Assembly: GCA_918026815.1 (NCBI GenBank)
Contig: CAKJVC010000178.1
Span: 1 to 64,000 of the forward strand
DNA length: 64,000 nucleotides
Direction: 5' to 3'
From: Chalara sp. BL73
Lineage: Eukaryota; Ascomycota; Leotiomycetes; Helotiales
Part shown: positions 47,108-57,722 of the stretch, one piece after another
Numbering within the stretch: the stretch's first letter is position 1
How the letters are laid out: each line of letters begins with the position of its first letter
Made by a program: the position numbers and the translations under genes
Notes under the pieces: generated by a model
What the model saw: only the letters and a program-made list of their open reading frames with translations
Database searches by the model: none
What the model was told of the DNA's origin: nothing

Positions 47108-49170
47108 GATTAATATGATCGCTAAATCGCTGATATAGCAAATACAGATGAGTTGATATAATGAACGTTTGAGGTCGCGATTTGGACGCGAGGCGATTTT
47201 CGAGATGTTCGGTTCGGATGATTCAAGATTGATTGAAGTCTTTCAAATCGAGAGTATAGCTGTCGAGCTTACGCGAAAATGAGCTGAGATTGACAATTTG
47301 GATAGTCAGTAGATATTGGTTACGTGGATGCGTTGCTTGTGTCGAGCAAAGGTACTAAAGAATTTCTGTTCAAGCTGTTCAGTAGAATTAAGATTTCTCC
47401 ACTTTTACGGTAAGCGAATACTGTACCACTAAGGTTCCACCTGTGCAACTAACTATTGCGATACCTGGGTATCTTACCAATCTAATACCGTGCTACATGC
47501 AAAACCGCATCACCTTGGACTTCTCAGTAGAGTGTCCAATTTCTTGACTCTTCCACCCATAAAGAATACTCCCCGACTAGAGAGGGCCCTAAAGATGCTT
47601 CAATGAAGCCGTACCAAGATGAGCTCGCCTTAAAACATGTTACTCCTGGAACACAAACCACAACATAATTTAACTTGAATATACGACAATAACGCTAAAT
47701 GCTAATCAGAGTGTCATTAACTCGGCGTATCCTTTTCCTCTCGGTCCCTATCATCCTGTTTGGTATCGGGGAGATTAGAATCAATGCAGGCCATCTTTCT
47801 GCTTGGGCCTCATCGCTATGCCCAGTGTGCTCTTTTTGTCAGACTTTGCAAAGGAAACCCTATTACATCCTGGGTTGCAAATGCTCCTTTCTGTGTCCCT
47901 TCTATTTGCTCCAGCTTGCCCAACACAGAATACTGTGCCCCAACTCTATATGAACCGTGTTACACTATGGTGTAGTTATGGTCTGGCACATCAAAAACAA
48001 GTAGTCTGTAGGACATTCTAGCAAACATCAGTCTAAGCTGTCAGCCTCAAAATTCTCCTATTGAAGCTAAGACCTGCCAGTTGACATACTATGGTAATTG
48101 GCATATCGATGCCACCACAGATAGTTTGCGATCTAGCAAACTTCGACTCTATTGCCAAATACTTTTAGGTCAGACATCCTACCACCTTCATGAAGCGTTA
48201 CTACATAAGAGTCTAGTCCGTCTTGTCACACACTGCACCTACTACACTTCAGCTTCCGCATCGAAATAACGCTGAACCTTTTTTCGGTCCAAATTTCACC
48301 GTGTCCTGTGACTGGCTGAGTGTAGGTTCTCAGAACCCTCGTCGCATGAAATAACAGGCTTCTGCGATATCTCAATCTCCCGGGATGCTAGAAAGTATTT
48401 TGGATCTCTTCTGTCTCCAAGTGGCAGAAGCATCAGCCAGCGTCTGCTCGAAAGAGGGGGCCAGCCATATTTGAATGAAATGGCAGTTGCTGACGAATAT
48501 TTGGTTCACAGCCTGCTGTCAGGAAGTACTTGAGGGTATCGAATACCCTACGGTGTAGATTGTCGTGGTTCTTCAGGCACTTCAGAATCATATGGAAATC
48601 GTTAAAAAAGGACCATAACACCATTCGACAGTTTATCGGGCTATGATATAAGCTCTGACCCATACCTATGACATAATGATACGGCCCGAATTGGTAGATA
48701 CCGTTTTACCTCTATTGTTCAATTTCCATATTGTGGATTAAGATAGTACTCACGAGACAGGTTTTGCGGATGGACCATTCACAATGTACCAGCCAAGATC
48801 GTACTTTTACTAATATCCATGTGGACAACTATCTAGAGAGATATTCATATGGGGTGAATCTATCGGGGCCTTGAGCAGCTTAGGATGGCTCCCACAGACC
48901 ATTATGGTCTTGATCGTAGTTCATCCGGATACTATTAAGGTTGCGGTCCATGATTTCAGAGGATCACATACCCGTAGCTCTCATTTGTTTGCCGCGATTG
49001 AAGCAAGCATCTCCGTAATAATGTATTATGCTTAGTTCTGTCCTGTAGTGAAACTTACAGATTTCAGAATACACGAAAGACGAGATTTCAGTGAAAAAAA
49101 TTAAAAAAATTAGAGAAATATTTCCTTTTGCTCGGACAAGAAGCTAAGCGCAATGAAGCGACTTTTCAGT
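47108..49170. other. long gene-poor block
   Basis: About 2 kb between the GYF promoter and the ELO-like gene. A minus-strand frame at 48433-48663 is open for 76 codons but I recognise nothing in it. A decayed gene is possible but not supported. Confidence 0.45.
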
Positions 49171-49944
49171 TCAAAGCTTCCCACTCTCAGGGTTTCCCTT
49201 CCTCCCACGTTGTCTCAGGTCCCCAGAGAACAAAGCTGCATATGTGGAAAACAGTCCGAAAGCTAGCCAGTTTGCCCAGCCACTTTCACATTCTTCTCTG
49301 AGTAAAGCATACAGCTCTACCATCATGCCCGCCGCGAGTTGCAGACAGCCCGTCCAAGGCAAGATATCAGAAAATACTGCGGCGCCTCCAAAATATGCAT
49401 ACATGAACGCATGATGCAAAGTGTTTAGAGCAGCAAAGATCTTCCAGCCTTCTGGGTGATGCAATGTGCGAGAATATGTGAGGTATGGTGTCTACTACCT
49501 TAGCAATGGATCATTCGGGATGGCAGGGCTTACAGTGAAATGGTGGACCCAGAAATGTGTGTTAACTAATCCACCGACAGCGAGAACGTTGAAAATATCG
49601 ATGTGTTCGTATAGCTTTGAGATATGGAAGATGTTTCGAAGTTGTTCGTCACGATCTGGAGGGGAAGAGCATAGGACGGCCTTCGCGGATGTAAGATGCA
49701 ATGGCTCGAGGAGAGAAAACACTATCGCAAGGAAGAGGATGAGAGACACGAGAGAATATATTCGGTTGTTGTACAGCATGATTGTCCCTGCAGCTGAGAT
49801 CGGCCCATTTCGACGAACATGTTGGCTAATCAGTCGAGCAATAGCAAACGAGAGAACACTTGTGCAGTAGAGCAGATTGAGGGAAGTTATATTGGCCATC
49901 ATATTTTGGAGATATTGAAATATTCTAATAGATAGCATCAACAA
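49171..49944 (-). CDS. ELO (GNS1/SUR4)-like multi-span membrane protein
   Basis: Resembles fatty-acid elongase condensing enzymes of the ER. Two exons on the minus strand (49944-49534 and 49491-49171), 243 residues. Family marks are SKLYEHIDIF (KxxExxD), the His box VNTHFWVHHFT joined by the splice to TPYLTYSRTLHHPEGW, and NTLHHAFMYAYFGG, an exact NxxxHxxMYxY motif. The His box reads HxxxHH rather than the usual HxxHH. About six hydrophobic segments are present. The intron is 42 nt, near the lower limit. The start could also be one of the two Met residues about 15 codons in (MMANITSL). It is shorter than yeast Elo proteins and lacks a C-terminal KKxx-type ER signal, so elongase activity is only inferred. 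Confidence 0.72.
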
Positions 49945-50360
49945 AGGAAATATCCTCTTTTTTTATAATGCGTAATTATGGTTGACTCATTCAGCGGAAT
50001 AGTGATATAATGACTTGGCATATACGACTTTCATTGTAACACTTCTTCCATTAACAGTTTGGGGGGCTGAGATGAGAGCGTTGAGTGCAAGTTGGAACAG
50101 TAGGAACAAAATACTTCAAATACACTCATAAAAATTGATTCAACGGAGATCATGATAGTCTCTCAAGTGCATTGCTACTCCATGTCTGCTTGTGCAAACG
50201 CGGAATGCTCCGCCCGATGGCTCCCCCGGCTTTGCGCCACCAATAGAGAGCTGTAGGTACAGGGTGGAGATACAGCTTTCAAACTTGTACCTGGAGCCAT
50301 TCATTCTTGGCCAAAGTTGGCCAAAGTACATTAGGCTTTGTTGTAAGCCCAGAGATCACC
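49945..50360. other. intergenic, no gene seen
   Basis: Promoter of the ELO-like gene on the minus strand. No other feature recognised. Confidence 0.45.
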
Positions 50361-50582
50361 ATGCTGTATAGTCTTGTCGTTGTCTTCGGCGGGGCCGGCA
50401 TTGCTGTTGTGTTGTGTCTTGCAGGCTCAGCCTTGCCAAGTGATCCACCCGTTCGTCATTTTGTTGTTGCTCCCCTAAGGGCTCTTCACCCTCAGCCACA
50501 ACCTCTTCAGATCACACGAAACTTACACGGGAACATCAATGTCAACAGCACAACTAGTGTTGCGGTGAAGTCACCAGGATAG
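50361..50582 (+). CDS. possible small membrane or secreted protein (73 residues), doubtful
   Basis: The frame begins CACCATGC, a fair start context, and encodes MLYSLVVVFGGAGIAVVLCL then AGSALPSDPP, which looks like a signal peptide or single membrane anchor followed by a Pro/His-rich tail ending TSVAVKSPG. I recognise no family. It could be a chance frame; the next gene starts about 300 bp downstream on the same strand. Confidence 0.22.
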   Translation: MLYSLVVVFGGAGIAVVLCLAGSALPSDPPVRHFVVAPLRALHPQPQPLQITRNLHGNINVNSTTSVAVKSPG

Positions 50583-50876
50583 GCACTGATTCTGAAGATG
50601 TCCTATCTCATAGTTATTGCTTGCGTCTGACCTGCATGTATCAAAAGGCCGCTCCCTCGAGGCGCAGTCACTTTTAATAACATCCAACCAAATTACCACC
50701 CATCAACGCTGGACCCTCCCCTAATCACAACATTGAAGGAACACTGGGAAGGTAAGCTGTGGCGTGTTGGGGCCTATATTTAAGGAGGGGTTCTCCCTTT
50801 CGTCTTCTCTCGTCACATCTCATCCTACAACCCCACCCCCACCATCATTTGGCCGCATCATAGATCATCTAACAAG

Positions 50877-51749
50877 ATGTCAAACCAAGACTATTACGGC
50901 GGAGGGCAGCCTCAGCAGCATTATAACGCTCCTCCACCACAGCACGATTACGGCGCTCCTCCGGCGCAACAGCAATACTATCCTCCTCAACACCCAACTC
51001 CCCCCGTCCAGTATCCACCTGCGCCTGATAACTACAACAGCCATCCAGCGCCGTATCCGCAAGACAACTACCACGGTAGTCCTCATCCACAAGGTCCATA
51101 CTCTCCCCCACCACAGCAGCACTCGCCTTACCCGCCTCAACAACAATACCCGCCAGCTGGCCAGTATCCTCCACAGAGCGGCTACGGGCAGCCCCCACCT
51201 CACCATTCCTCCTCTCCGTACCCGGCTCCCGTATCCTACCCATCGCATAGTCCAGCACCGCCATATGGTGAGACCCGTGATCACAGCCAACATGGCCCCC
51301 CCTACCAAGGCGGGGCTCATCAACAGCAACATGGTGGCACTGACGCACACGGACAGCCCGTCGGTCCAGACGGCGAGCGCGGTCTCGCAGCAACTTTGAT
51401 CGGCGGCGCAGGCGGTGGATTTCTAGGTCACCAAGTCGGTGGCGGGATGCTCGGGACGCTCGGCGGAGCATTGGCCGGCGCCATTGGCGCTAATGTGCTG
51501 GAGGATAAGCATGAGAAGCATAAGAAAAAGAAGAAACACCGGGATGGTGAACATAAGAAAAAGCATCGCGATCATTCGAGCAGCCATGGCGGAAGCCACC
51601 ATGGAAGCCATTACAGTGGGAGTTCGACGGCAGTAGGTGGCTTATATCCGGGTTATGGCGAGAAGAAACACAAGAAGCATCGCAGCCACTCGCGGAGTCG
51701 GAGTAGGGGCGGAAGTAGCTCGAGCAGCAGTAGCTCGGATAGTGATTAG
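50877..51749 (+). CDS. Pro/Gln/Tyr-rich glycine-zipper protein
   Basis: Single exon, 290 residues. Residues 1-160 are very rich in Pro, Gln, Tyr and His with irregular PPQQ/YPPQ units (QQQYYPPQHPTPPVQYPPAP). Residues about 170-205 form a glycine-zipper hairpin (ATLIGGAGGGFLGHQVGG, then GMLGTLGGALAGAIGANVL), as in glycine-zipper 2TM proteins. The C-terminal part alternates Lys/His/Asp runs (KHEKHKKKKKHRDG) and ends in a Ser/Arg/Asp tail. Similar fungal proteins are known only as conserved and uncharacterised, sometimes annotated as stress-related. The composition bias keeps other frames open over the same DNA (see rejected list). The ATG follows a C/A-rich leader typical of fungal promoters. 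Confidence 0.85.
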   Translation: MSNQDYYGGGQPQQHYNAPPPQHDYGAPPAQQQYYPPQHPTPPVQYPPAPDNYNSHPAPYPQDNYHGSPHPQGPYSPPPQQHSPYPPQQQYPPAGQYPPQSGYGQPPPHHSSSPYPAPVSYPSHSPAPPYGETRDHSQHGPPYQGGAHQQQHGGTDAHGQPVGPDGERGLAATLIGGAGGGFLGHQVGGGMLGTLGGALAGAIGANVLEDKHEKHKKKKKHRDGEHKKKHRDHSSSHGGSHHGSHYSGSSTAVGGLYPGYGEKKHKKHRSHSRSRSRGGSSSSSSSSDSD

Positions 51750-52025
51750 ATGATACAAGATTGTTTGCTGGATCATGGATCTTGCTTACTGTGGTGGAGT
51801 AGTATCCAGCACAGTGAGTTGAAGCATCTGCATGGACTTACGATTTATGACTACGCCTGAATTTAATCTTTAACCTGAGGAAGCTGCGTAGTATTTCAAT
51901 CGCAAAATGTGAAATAGGTTGGTTATTGCCTTATAATTGGGATACATGATGTTCAACTGGCCAAGAATTCTACTATCATGATCTGGCACAAAGGATATCT
52001 AGCTAGTCTAAGGGGTTTGTAGCGC
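51750..52025. other. convergent spacer, no gene seen
   Basis: Between two convergent genes. No motif noted. Confidence 0.5.
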
Positions 52026-53546
52026 TCAACCGCAGGCAGGTTCGTCTCTGTTTGTTTCCCCTCCGAAAGTACCGCCGTCTAATATGATCGCCTCATTATC
52101 ATCTAAATCATCTTGGACTCGTCTCCAGGTCTTCTTCCTAGGGCCCAATTCTATCGCCTTGCCTTTTCCCTTTTCACTTTCATATACTGGTTTGATTAGT
52201 CCACCTAACAAGGGGTTTCGGCTGAAGGTCCCACCCCCCTTATTTCCACTTGTATCACTTAGAGGAAGTTGTTCAGGTTCATCTTCACTCTCGCTCTCGA
52301 TCTTTGGCCGTTCGGCAGCAGCCATCTTCTTCACTGCTTTCTTGCCTATGATATCTATACTGACGACCTGTCTTCGCTTCTCGTATTCAGGGTGCGAATT
52401 CCACTCCTGCTCGGCTAAAACTTTTTGTTGCTGCTTCAACTGCTTTGCCCGCTCTGCTGGACTCGCCCATAGGTTTGTCCTTGCAGTTACAGGCGTCTCG
52501 AAGTCTGCAGCTTCATCTCTGACCGTAGTTCGCTTAGCATTCTGAGCCTGGAAAGCAAGTAATCGGTCACGATGTTCTTTCGCCTTGAGCTCGGCTGGGC
52601 TCATGTCTACCACAGGTGTTCTTGACGCAAAAGGAATTGGCTTCTTCGTTCCTTCAGCACGTCGATTTCCTGCATTATCCAATGCCATCTTTTCCCGTCC
52701 ACGCTCTTCTCGTAATGTTTGTATCATGCCTTGCACCTCTATGGCGCTCAACAGAGGCTGTCCACAGAATGTACATGGCCCTAGTCCTTCTTTGACACAG
52801 ATGACTTTCCCGCAGTTCAAGCAATTTGGTGCTGCAGTGAGTACAGGATGTCGCGCTCCGATACAATTGCACTTCCTCTTGTTCGTATCAAGTAAGGTAC
52901 TATTCGTACTAATCTCCAAGCTTCTAATCACAGCATCAAACTCCGCCAAAGCTGTTGAGGCACCATGCATTGAAGTTCCACCCGTAATATTGACCTTTGT
53001 TTTTTGTGGTGCAGGAGAAGAGGTTCTTGAGGTAGGTGTGCTTTTCGACTTTATGTCTGATATCAAGGCGCCAGCTGCGGAAGGAGGTCCGCGAGTAGTA
53101 AGAGTTTGAGTGGTGGCAGGTCTTGTCTCTTTAGAAGAGGCATTCACATTTTCACTTCGAGGAGGATTGGGACGTCTAGCGACGTAATCATCTTCGCTTT
53201 TCTTGATATATGCTGTGCCTTGACCAGCATAGTTATCTTGGATCTGGCGTGGTGGAGGTGTGTGGAGAGAAGCTGCTTTCTTCTTATTCTTTCGTATGGA
53301 TTTCGGTACTCCTTGAGATAGATCAGGCTGAGAGGTTGCTTGTAGTGCTTCGTTTGGTTGTGAAGGCGGTTCTTTGCGACGAGAGTTGAATGTGGAAATA
53401 AATTCTATACATTGCGGGGAATCACCCAGTAGATTATTGAAATGTTCTGCAGCTTCTTGTTTTGACAAAGTCGCAGCATAATCAAGGACTTGTTGAAGCT
53501 CGGTCTGTGGTAGTGGTAGCAGATTCGATAATTGCGCGAGCGACAT
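52026..53546 (-). CDS. Rqt4/TRIP4 (ASC-1) homologue with C2HC5 zinc finger
   Basis: Subunit of the ribosome-quality-control trigger (RQT/ASCC) complex, which splits collided ribosomes; it acts with Slh1 and Cue3 in yeast. One exon, 506 residues. The zf-C2HC5 domain is at about residues 225-265: KCNCIGARHPVLTAAPNCLN, then CGKVICVKEGLGPCTFCGQP, with all metal-binding Cys visible. The N-terminus has a short helical region (LPLPQTELQQVLDYAATLS) followed by a long disordered stretch. The C-terminal part is the conserved LLAFQAQNAKRTTVRDEAADF segment shortened by one and later RTNLWASPAERAKQLKQQQK. The C-terminus is acidic. Confidence 0.93.
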   Translation of the reverse strand: MSLAQLSNLLPLPQTELQQVLDYAATLSKQEAAEHFNNLLGDSPQCIEFISTFNSRRKEPPSQPNEALQATSQPDLSQGVPKSIRKNKKKAASLHTPPPRQIQDNYAGQGTAYIKKSEDDYVARRPNPPRSENVNASSKETRPATTQTLTTRGPPSAAGALISDIKSKSTPTSRTSSPAPQKTKVNITGGTSMHGASTALAEFDAVIRSLEISTNSTLLDTNKRKCNCIGARHPVLTAAPNCLNCGKVICVKEGLGPCTFCGQPLLSAIEVQGMIQTLREERGREKMALDNAGNRRAEGTKKPIPFASRTPVVDMSPAELKAKEHRDRLLAFQAQNAKRTTVRDEAADFETPVTARTNLWASPAERAKQLKQQQKVLAEQEWNSHPEYEKRRQVVSIDIIGKKAVKKMAAAERPKIESESEDEPEQLPLSDTSGNKGGGTFSRNPLLGGLIKPVYESEKGKGKAIELGPRKKTWRRVQDDLDDNEAIILDGGTFGGETNRDEPACG

Positions 53547-53902
53547 TTCTGCGACTGCTATATGCTGCGAGAAATATAGCTAGGTTGAGGATACGTCGAG
53601 TAGATATTGTGACCTCACTGTATTTAGCTGAGTCATGCCGAAGGGCCCCACTTCAACCCCTGACTCGCTTAGACCTACGGAGTAAGACAACTTTATAAAT
53701 CGATGCTCGGCTTTACTTTAACCTCTTTCCCGTACTCCGTGAGGGCTGCGTGACTCTGAGCCTCTTGCAACTGGCAACGGAGACTGGCATTATTGATTCT
53801 TCCATATTCCATTCTTTACCTTCTATATAAAAACTCTTTTCCCGTGCCATTTGTCTTTCCTACATCTCCATTCTTTGCTGTGTCTAGGTATTTCCTGCGA
53901 CG
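53547..53902. promoter_or_regulatory. divergent promoter between the Rqt4-like and PLP-enzyme genes
   Basis: The 356 bp between the two start codons are T/C-rich on the plus strand before 53903, with a TATA-like TATATAAAA at 53823-53831. No further motif is clear. Confidence 0.4.
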
Positions 53903-55520
53903 ATGACTTCGATATCGGAGAACAAGCTTGCAGATCTAACTGTACCAAATGCCTCGAAGTATGAGCGCACGCCTTTTGGAAAGGAAATGCTCAAGCATTT
54001 CCCTCTAGACCCTAGGTATAAGAATCTGAATCATGGTATTTGCTCAACTCCTCTTCACTGCGGAGGATCCTCTAAGGCAGTCTCAGGCTCCTATGGCAAC
54101 TTTCCTACTGCTATCAGGGACAAGCAGAGGGAGTATCAAGATCTTTGCGAATCTGCACCAGATCCGTTCATCCGATTCATACTCCCAAAGCTACTTGATG
54201 AATCACGTCAAACAGTTGCTAAATTTCTCAATGCTCCAGTCGAAGCCATCGTGTATGTGATGAATGCTACGACTGGAGTTAACACAGTCCTCAGAAGTTT
54301 AGTCCCTAACGAAGATGGCAATGATGAGATTCTTTACTTCAGTATCATATACGAGGCTTGTGAAAAGACTGTTGAATATGTGTGTGAGTCGACCAGGGAC
54401 TTATTCAAGAAGCGAAAAATCAAACTGCCCTGCCCATCAGAAGACGTAGCAACTATCAACTTGTTTAAAAATGCAATCAAAACTTCAAGAGCCGAGGGGA
54501 GAAAACCTCGCGTGGCAATTTTCGACACCATATCCTCGATGCCAGGCCTCAGGTTACCTTTTGAGGAACTCACCTCTGTTTGTCGTGAAGAAGGAATTTT
54601 GTCTCTCATTGATGGCGCACACGGTATTGGACACATCCCAATTGACCTTACAGCACTAGATCCCGACTTTTTTGTAAGCAACTGCCATAAATGGCTGCAT
54701 GTTCCTCGCGCATGTGCAGTGTTCTATGTTCCGGTTCGAAATCAGCACTTGATACGGTCCTCATTACCAACATCGCATGGATTTGTCCCTCGTGAAGGTC
54801 TAGAAAACCCTAGTGCATATGAGCAAGATAAAAGCAGATTTGTTAATGAGTTTCAGTGGGTTGGGACCAGTGAGTCATCTTCGAGATTAATATCATATTC
54901 CTATATGCAATTTTACAACCGCCAATTTAGCTACAGCTTACGTGCTTATTTCACAGTGGATAGTACCGCCTACCTGGTAGTCCCGGAAGCTATAAAATGG
55001 CGAGAGCAGGTTTGTGGTGGTGAGAGTGCAATCATCAACTACACCGTGGACTTGACTAGGAAAGCCGGAAGTCTGGTTGCAGGGATTCTAGGGTTCGTTT
55101 CTCCTATTTTTAAGACCCTCAATCTTCAGCAGGACCTGAGAACATGTTTTGAAGCTCTTATATTCATAATATATTTTCACACGTGTAAACTAAAAGCTTC
55201 ATAGAACCGAAGTGATGGACAACAGCACCCATACTCTCACCAACTGCAACTTGATCAATGTTGTATTACCGTTAACAGCAAGCCCTGAGAAAATCAATGG
55301 ATTTCAAACTATTGATCCCAAAGTTGCCTCGAAGGCAATCAACTGGATTGAGAAAACTGTAGCTGAGGAGTACAAAACTTACATTGCGATAATTTATTTC
55401 CAAGGGGAATGGATTGTACGGTTCAGTGGCCAAGTGTACCTGGAGTTGTCAGATTTTGAGTGGGCCGGGCATGCTTTGAAAGATGTTTGTGAGAGGGCGG
55501 CCAAATTGACAGAGTTTTAG
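53903..55520 (+). CDS. class V PLP-dependent enzyme, Egt2/isopenicillin-N-epimerase-like
   Basis: Fold-type I pyridoxal-phosphate enzyme of the aminotransferase class V family. The closest fungal group I recall includes Egt2, the hercynylcysteine sulfoxide lyase of ergothioneine synthesis, and many proteins named isopenicillin N epimerase-like; I cannot separate these from sequence alone. Exons: 53903-54035, 54087-54869, 54957-55092 and 55205-55520, 455 residues. The splices restore NLNHGSYGNFPTAIRDKQ, VGTMDSTAYLVVPEAIKW and GILGTEVMDNSTHTLTN, the known family pattern. The PLP-binding Asp and His are in LIDGAHGIGHIP and the Schiff-base Lys in SNCHKWLHVPRACAVFY. The first intron is 51 nt. If it is Egt2, the product is an antioxidant thiol. 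Confidence 0.9.
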
Positions 55521-56630
55521 TATCTCAGTTCTATTGCCTACGTCATGTCAGCTGGGCCAAGAGTTCTCGAATTTGACAGCAATAACATGGGAATTTTTAT
55601 GCCAAAAACCTCCCCTTATGCCTCCTCCTATGCCGGGAAACAATTGGGGCTAAACTTAGATCCAATATTGCATGATCTATACCAGCACCATAAGTTGATC
55701 AGGCAGGATGGAACTTTGTAGAGATATAGTCTGTCCACTTCAGATATAGATTCGTCTCTCTAAGTGTTCAAATTCCAGACCCTCTCAAAGGTATGCAGTG
55801 GGGTGAGTGTTGTCACGTGGGAGGTGTGATTGCTTCCTAGTGCTAGGTCCGCCACCAAAGCTTATGTCGGCAAATTCGAAATGACTTAGTCGCAACACAT
55901 CCGTACCCTCCGATACACCTCAGAGACTAAGATCTTAAAGGTATAGGTTGCGTATCCCGTAGTCAAATTCTATCCATCATGCCAAGCTACTAATGAAAAG
56001 ATAGTTTCCTTTCCAACTCCGTCACTTAAACAGACCGCTTCGAATGCTCAGTCCTTCAACATCAGTTCTATCAAAATCCTTCATCTACGTTTCCCCAATG
56101 GCCTCTCTTAAATCTAAATTCATAAGGTATTCCTAATCGACGGTGGTGTAGCTTACAAAGCCCAGCCCCCTGATGTTCAAGCCACTTCTCAGTGGCTCAA
56201 AATCTGAAGCGCGCCATTTGCCCATTACGCGTGTGTGAGGCTTTACGCCTCCATATCAGTAGCCTCGGGTATGAACCAATGTCCTAGATCAAGTGAAGGA
56301 ACCTCGCCCGAGCTTCGACCCTAATGAGTCAGCTATGGCTCTATCGAGCTTCAGCAGGAACTAAAACTATAGCGACGCCTCTAGAAAGGGACGAACCCAA
56401 TCTTTTGGGGGAGACTCTTTGATGTTGGAATGCTCAGTAGCCAATGGCAGCATGATCGGCACGTTGTAGGTGGCATGAGATAAATATCGCGGTAGAGAAT
56501 GATGGCCTTATGGGTCTATGTCATGCCACACAATGCTGTTGTCTCAGGAGCTCTGTGTAGGCTTGCATGGCGTTTCCTTATATGCAGGCCGTGTGCGTGA
56601 GGCTACAAGAGATGAACGCATGTATCTTCA
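55521..56630. other. intergenic, no gene seen
   Basis: About 1.1 kb with short frames only. It contains CACGTG at 55814-55819. A tRNA B-box-like word at 55766-55776 lacks a partner. Confidence 0.5.
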
Positions 56631-57722
56631 ATGATGTGCAAGACAATGTCTACAACTCAAACACAACCTGAGGTTTCTGGACCTAACAGGACCTTCAGGA
56701 GGTCGTGGCACTATTTTGAATGGAGGACATCAAGAAGGGATGCAAAAAGAGACGTGGTTCTTTCAGAAGACACCACTCAACCTAATTTTGAACATCGGAA
56801 CAATCAACCCGCAAAGTTTTCAAATACTAGACGTAGGGTGTCAAGCTCTGAAGGCCGCGTGGTAGGAAAAGCTTCAGATCCCTCGCGACAAACAAATGAG
56901 CAGGATGGAGTGCATATTTCAGGAGTTGTCCGTTTAAAAAACCTTATCAAGCGCTCTTTATCCAGGTCGAAGAAGGATCCGGGGTCAGCTTACGTCGAGA
57001 TCAATCCGAATGAGGGTGACGAAAGAAGCGATAAAAACGAAGCAGAACAAGGTAACATTATCAAGGTAGAAGTGCCTCCCAATGAGGACTCCGTCCCTGG
57101 GTTTGTTCCCAAACACAAAGCCACGGATTCCGCATTATCATGGCAGTCAATGGCCAGCCAGGAAAGTCCACAAAAGTCAAGCACTGCATATGTCCCAAGA
57201 CATGCCGCCAGCGACTTCGCCAAAACAACTTCAGAGTATTCGGCTTCGAATATCGGTCGTAGCTGCCCTTTGATGGAACGCGATGAAAGAGATAGTGGCC
57301 AAGCCATTGAATCTCCCACCGACTACGACAAATTTCTAGAAGAGTCCCGTCTTGAAGCAGCTCAAGAAGCGCCCATCAAGCAGAACCCACCTGAAGGAGT
57401 GTTAGACATACCTGCGAGTAACTATGCTGCTGCTAGAGAAAAGCGGATATCAATGTTCTCTTCTGACAGCCCTCCTACGCGAAAATTGTCAGTGAGATCT
57501 GAGAGACCGAGTAGTCGGATCGAGCGACCAGGCAGTCGAATGTCGAGCTTAAGGGGACCGCAAGCTTCTGGATTGAGCAGATCAGGCAGCGTTTTGGCCA
57601 AGGTTGGGGAGTATATCAAACCCGAGAGGGTCGATGGAGCGCCTGTTCATAAAAGGGGGTTCTCCAAGGATTCGACGATTGATTCGGTAGTAGGCCAAGT
57701 GGGAGTAAAAGGTGGTCGATGA
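56631..57722 (+). CDS. hypothetical basic, disordered protein
   Basis: Single exon of 363 residues, or about 358 if translation starts at the third Met (MSTTQTQ). I recognise no family. The protein is hydrophilic, Ser/Arg/Lys-rich and predicted disordered. Notable parts are a basic patch LKNLIKRSLSRSKKDPG and repeated short modules: VPGFVPKHKATDSALSWQSM and AYVPRHAASDFAKTTSEYS share an xVPxHxAxDxA pattern. Near the end are RPSSRIERPGSRMSSLRG, with alternating SR/ER units, and a conserved-looking KVGEYIKPERVDGAP. Many Ser-Pro and Arg-x-x-Ser sites suggest phosphorylation. No signal peptide or membrane span is visible. Confidence 0.68.
   Translation: MMCKTMSTTQTQPEVSGPNRTFRRSWHYFEWRTSRRDAKRDVVLSEDTTQPNFEHRNNQPAKFSNTRRRVSSSEGRVVGKASDPSRQTNEQDGVHISGVVRLKNLIKRSLSRSKKDPGSAYVEINPNEGDERSDKNEAEQGNIIKVEVPPNEDSVPGFVPKHKATDSALSWQSMASQESPQKSSTAYVPRHAASDFAKTTSEYSASNIGRSCPLMERDERDSGQAIESPTDYDKFLEESRLEAAQEAPIKQNPPEGVLDIPASNYAAAREKRISMFSSDSPPTRKLSVRSERPSSRIERPGSRMSSLRGPQASGLSRSGSVLAKVGEYIKPERVDGAPVHKRGFSKDSTIDSVVGQVGVKGGR

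Noticed and set aside
48433..48663. 76-codon minus-strand frame in the 47-49 kb gap
   Set aside because: No family resemblance and no plausible splice partners; may be chance.
50764..51471. Long open frames (about 150-210 codons) in other frames and on the other strand over the glycine-zipper gene
   Set aside because: They arise from the biased CAG/CCT-rich composition; their proteins are low-complexity Thr/His or Arg/Val strings without motifs.
55766..55776. tRNA B-box-like word GTTCAAATTCC
   Set aside because: The flanking bases do not form a T-stem and no A box lies upstream.
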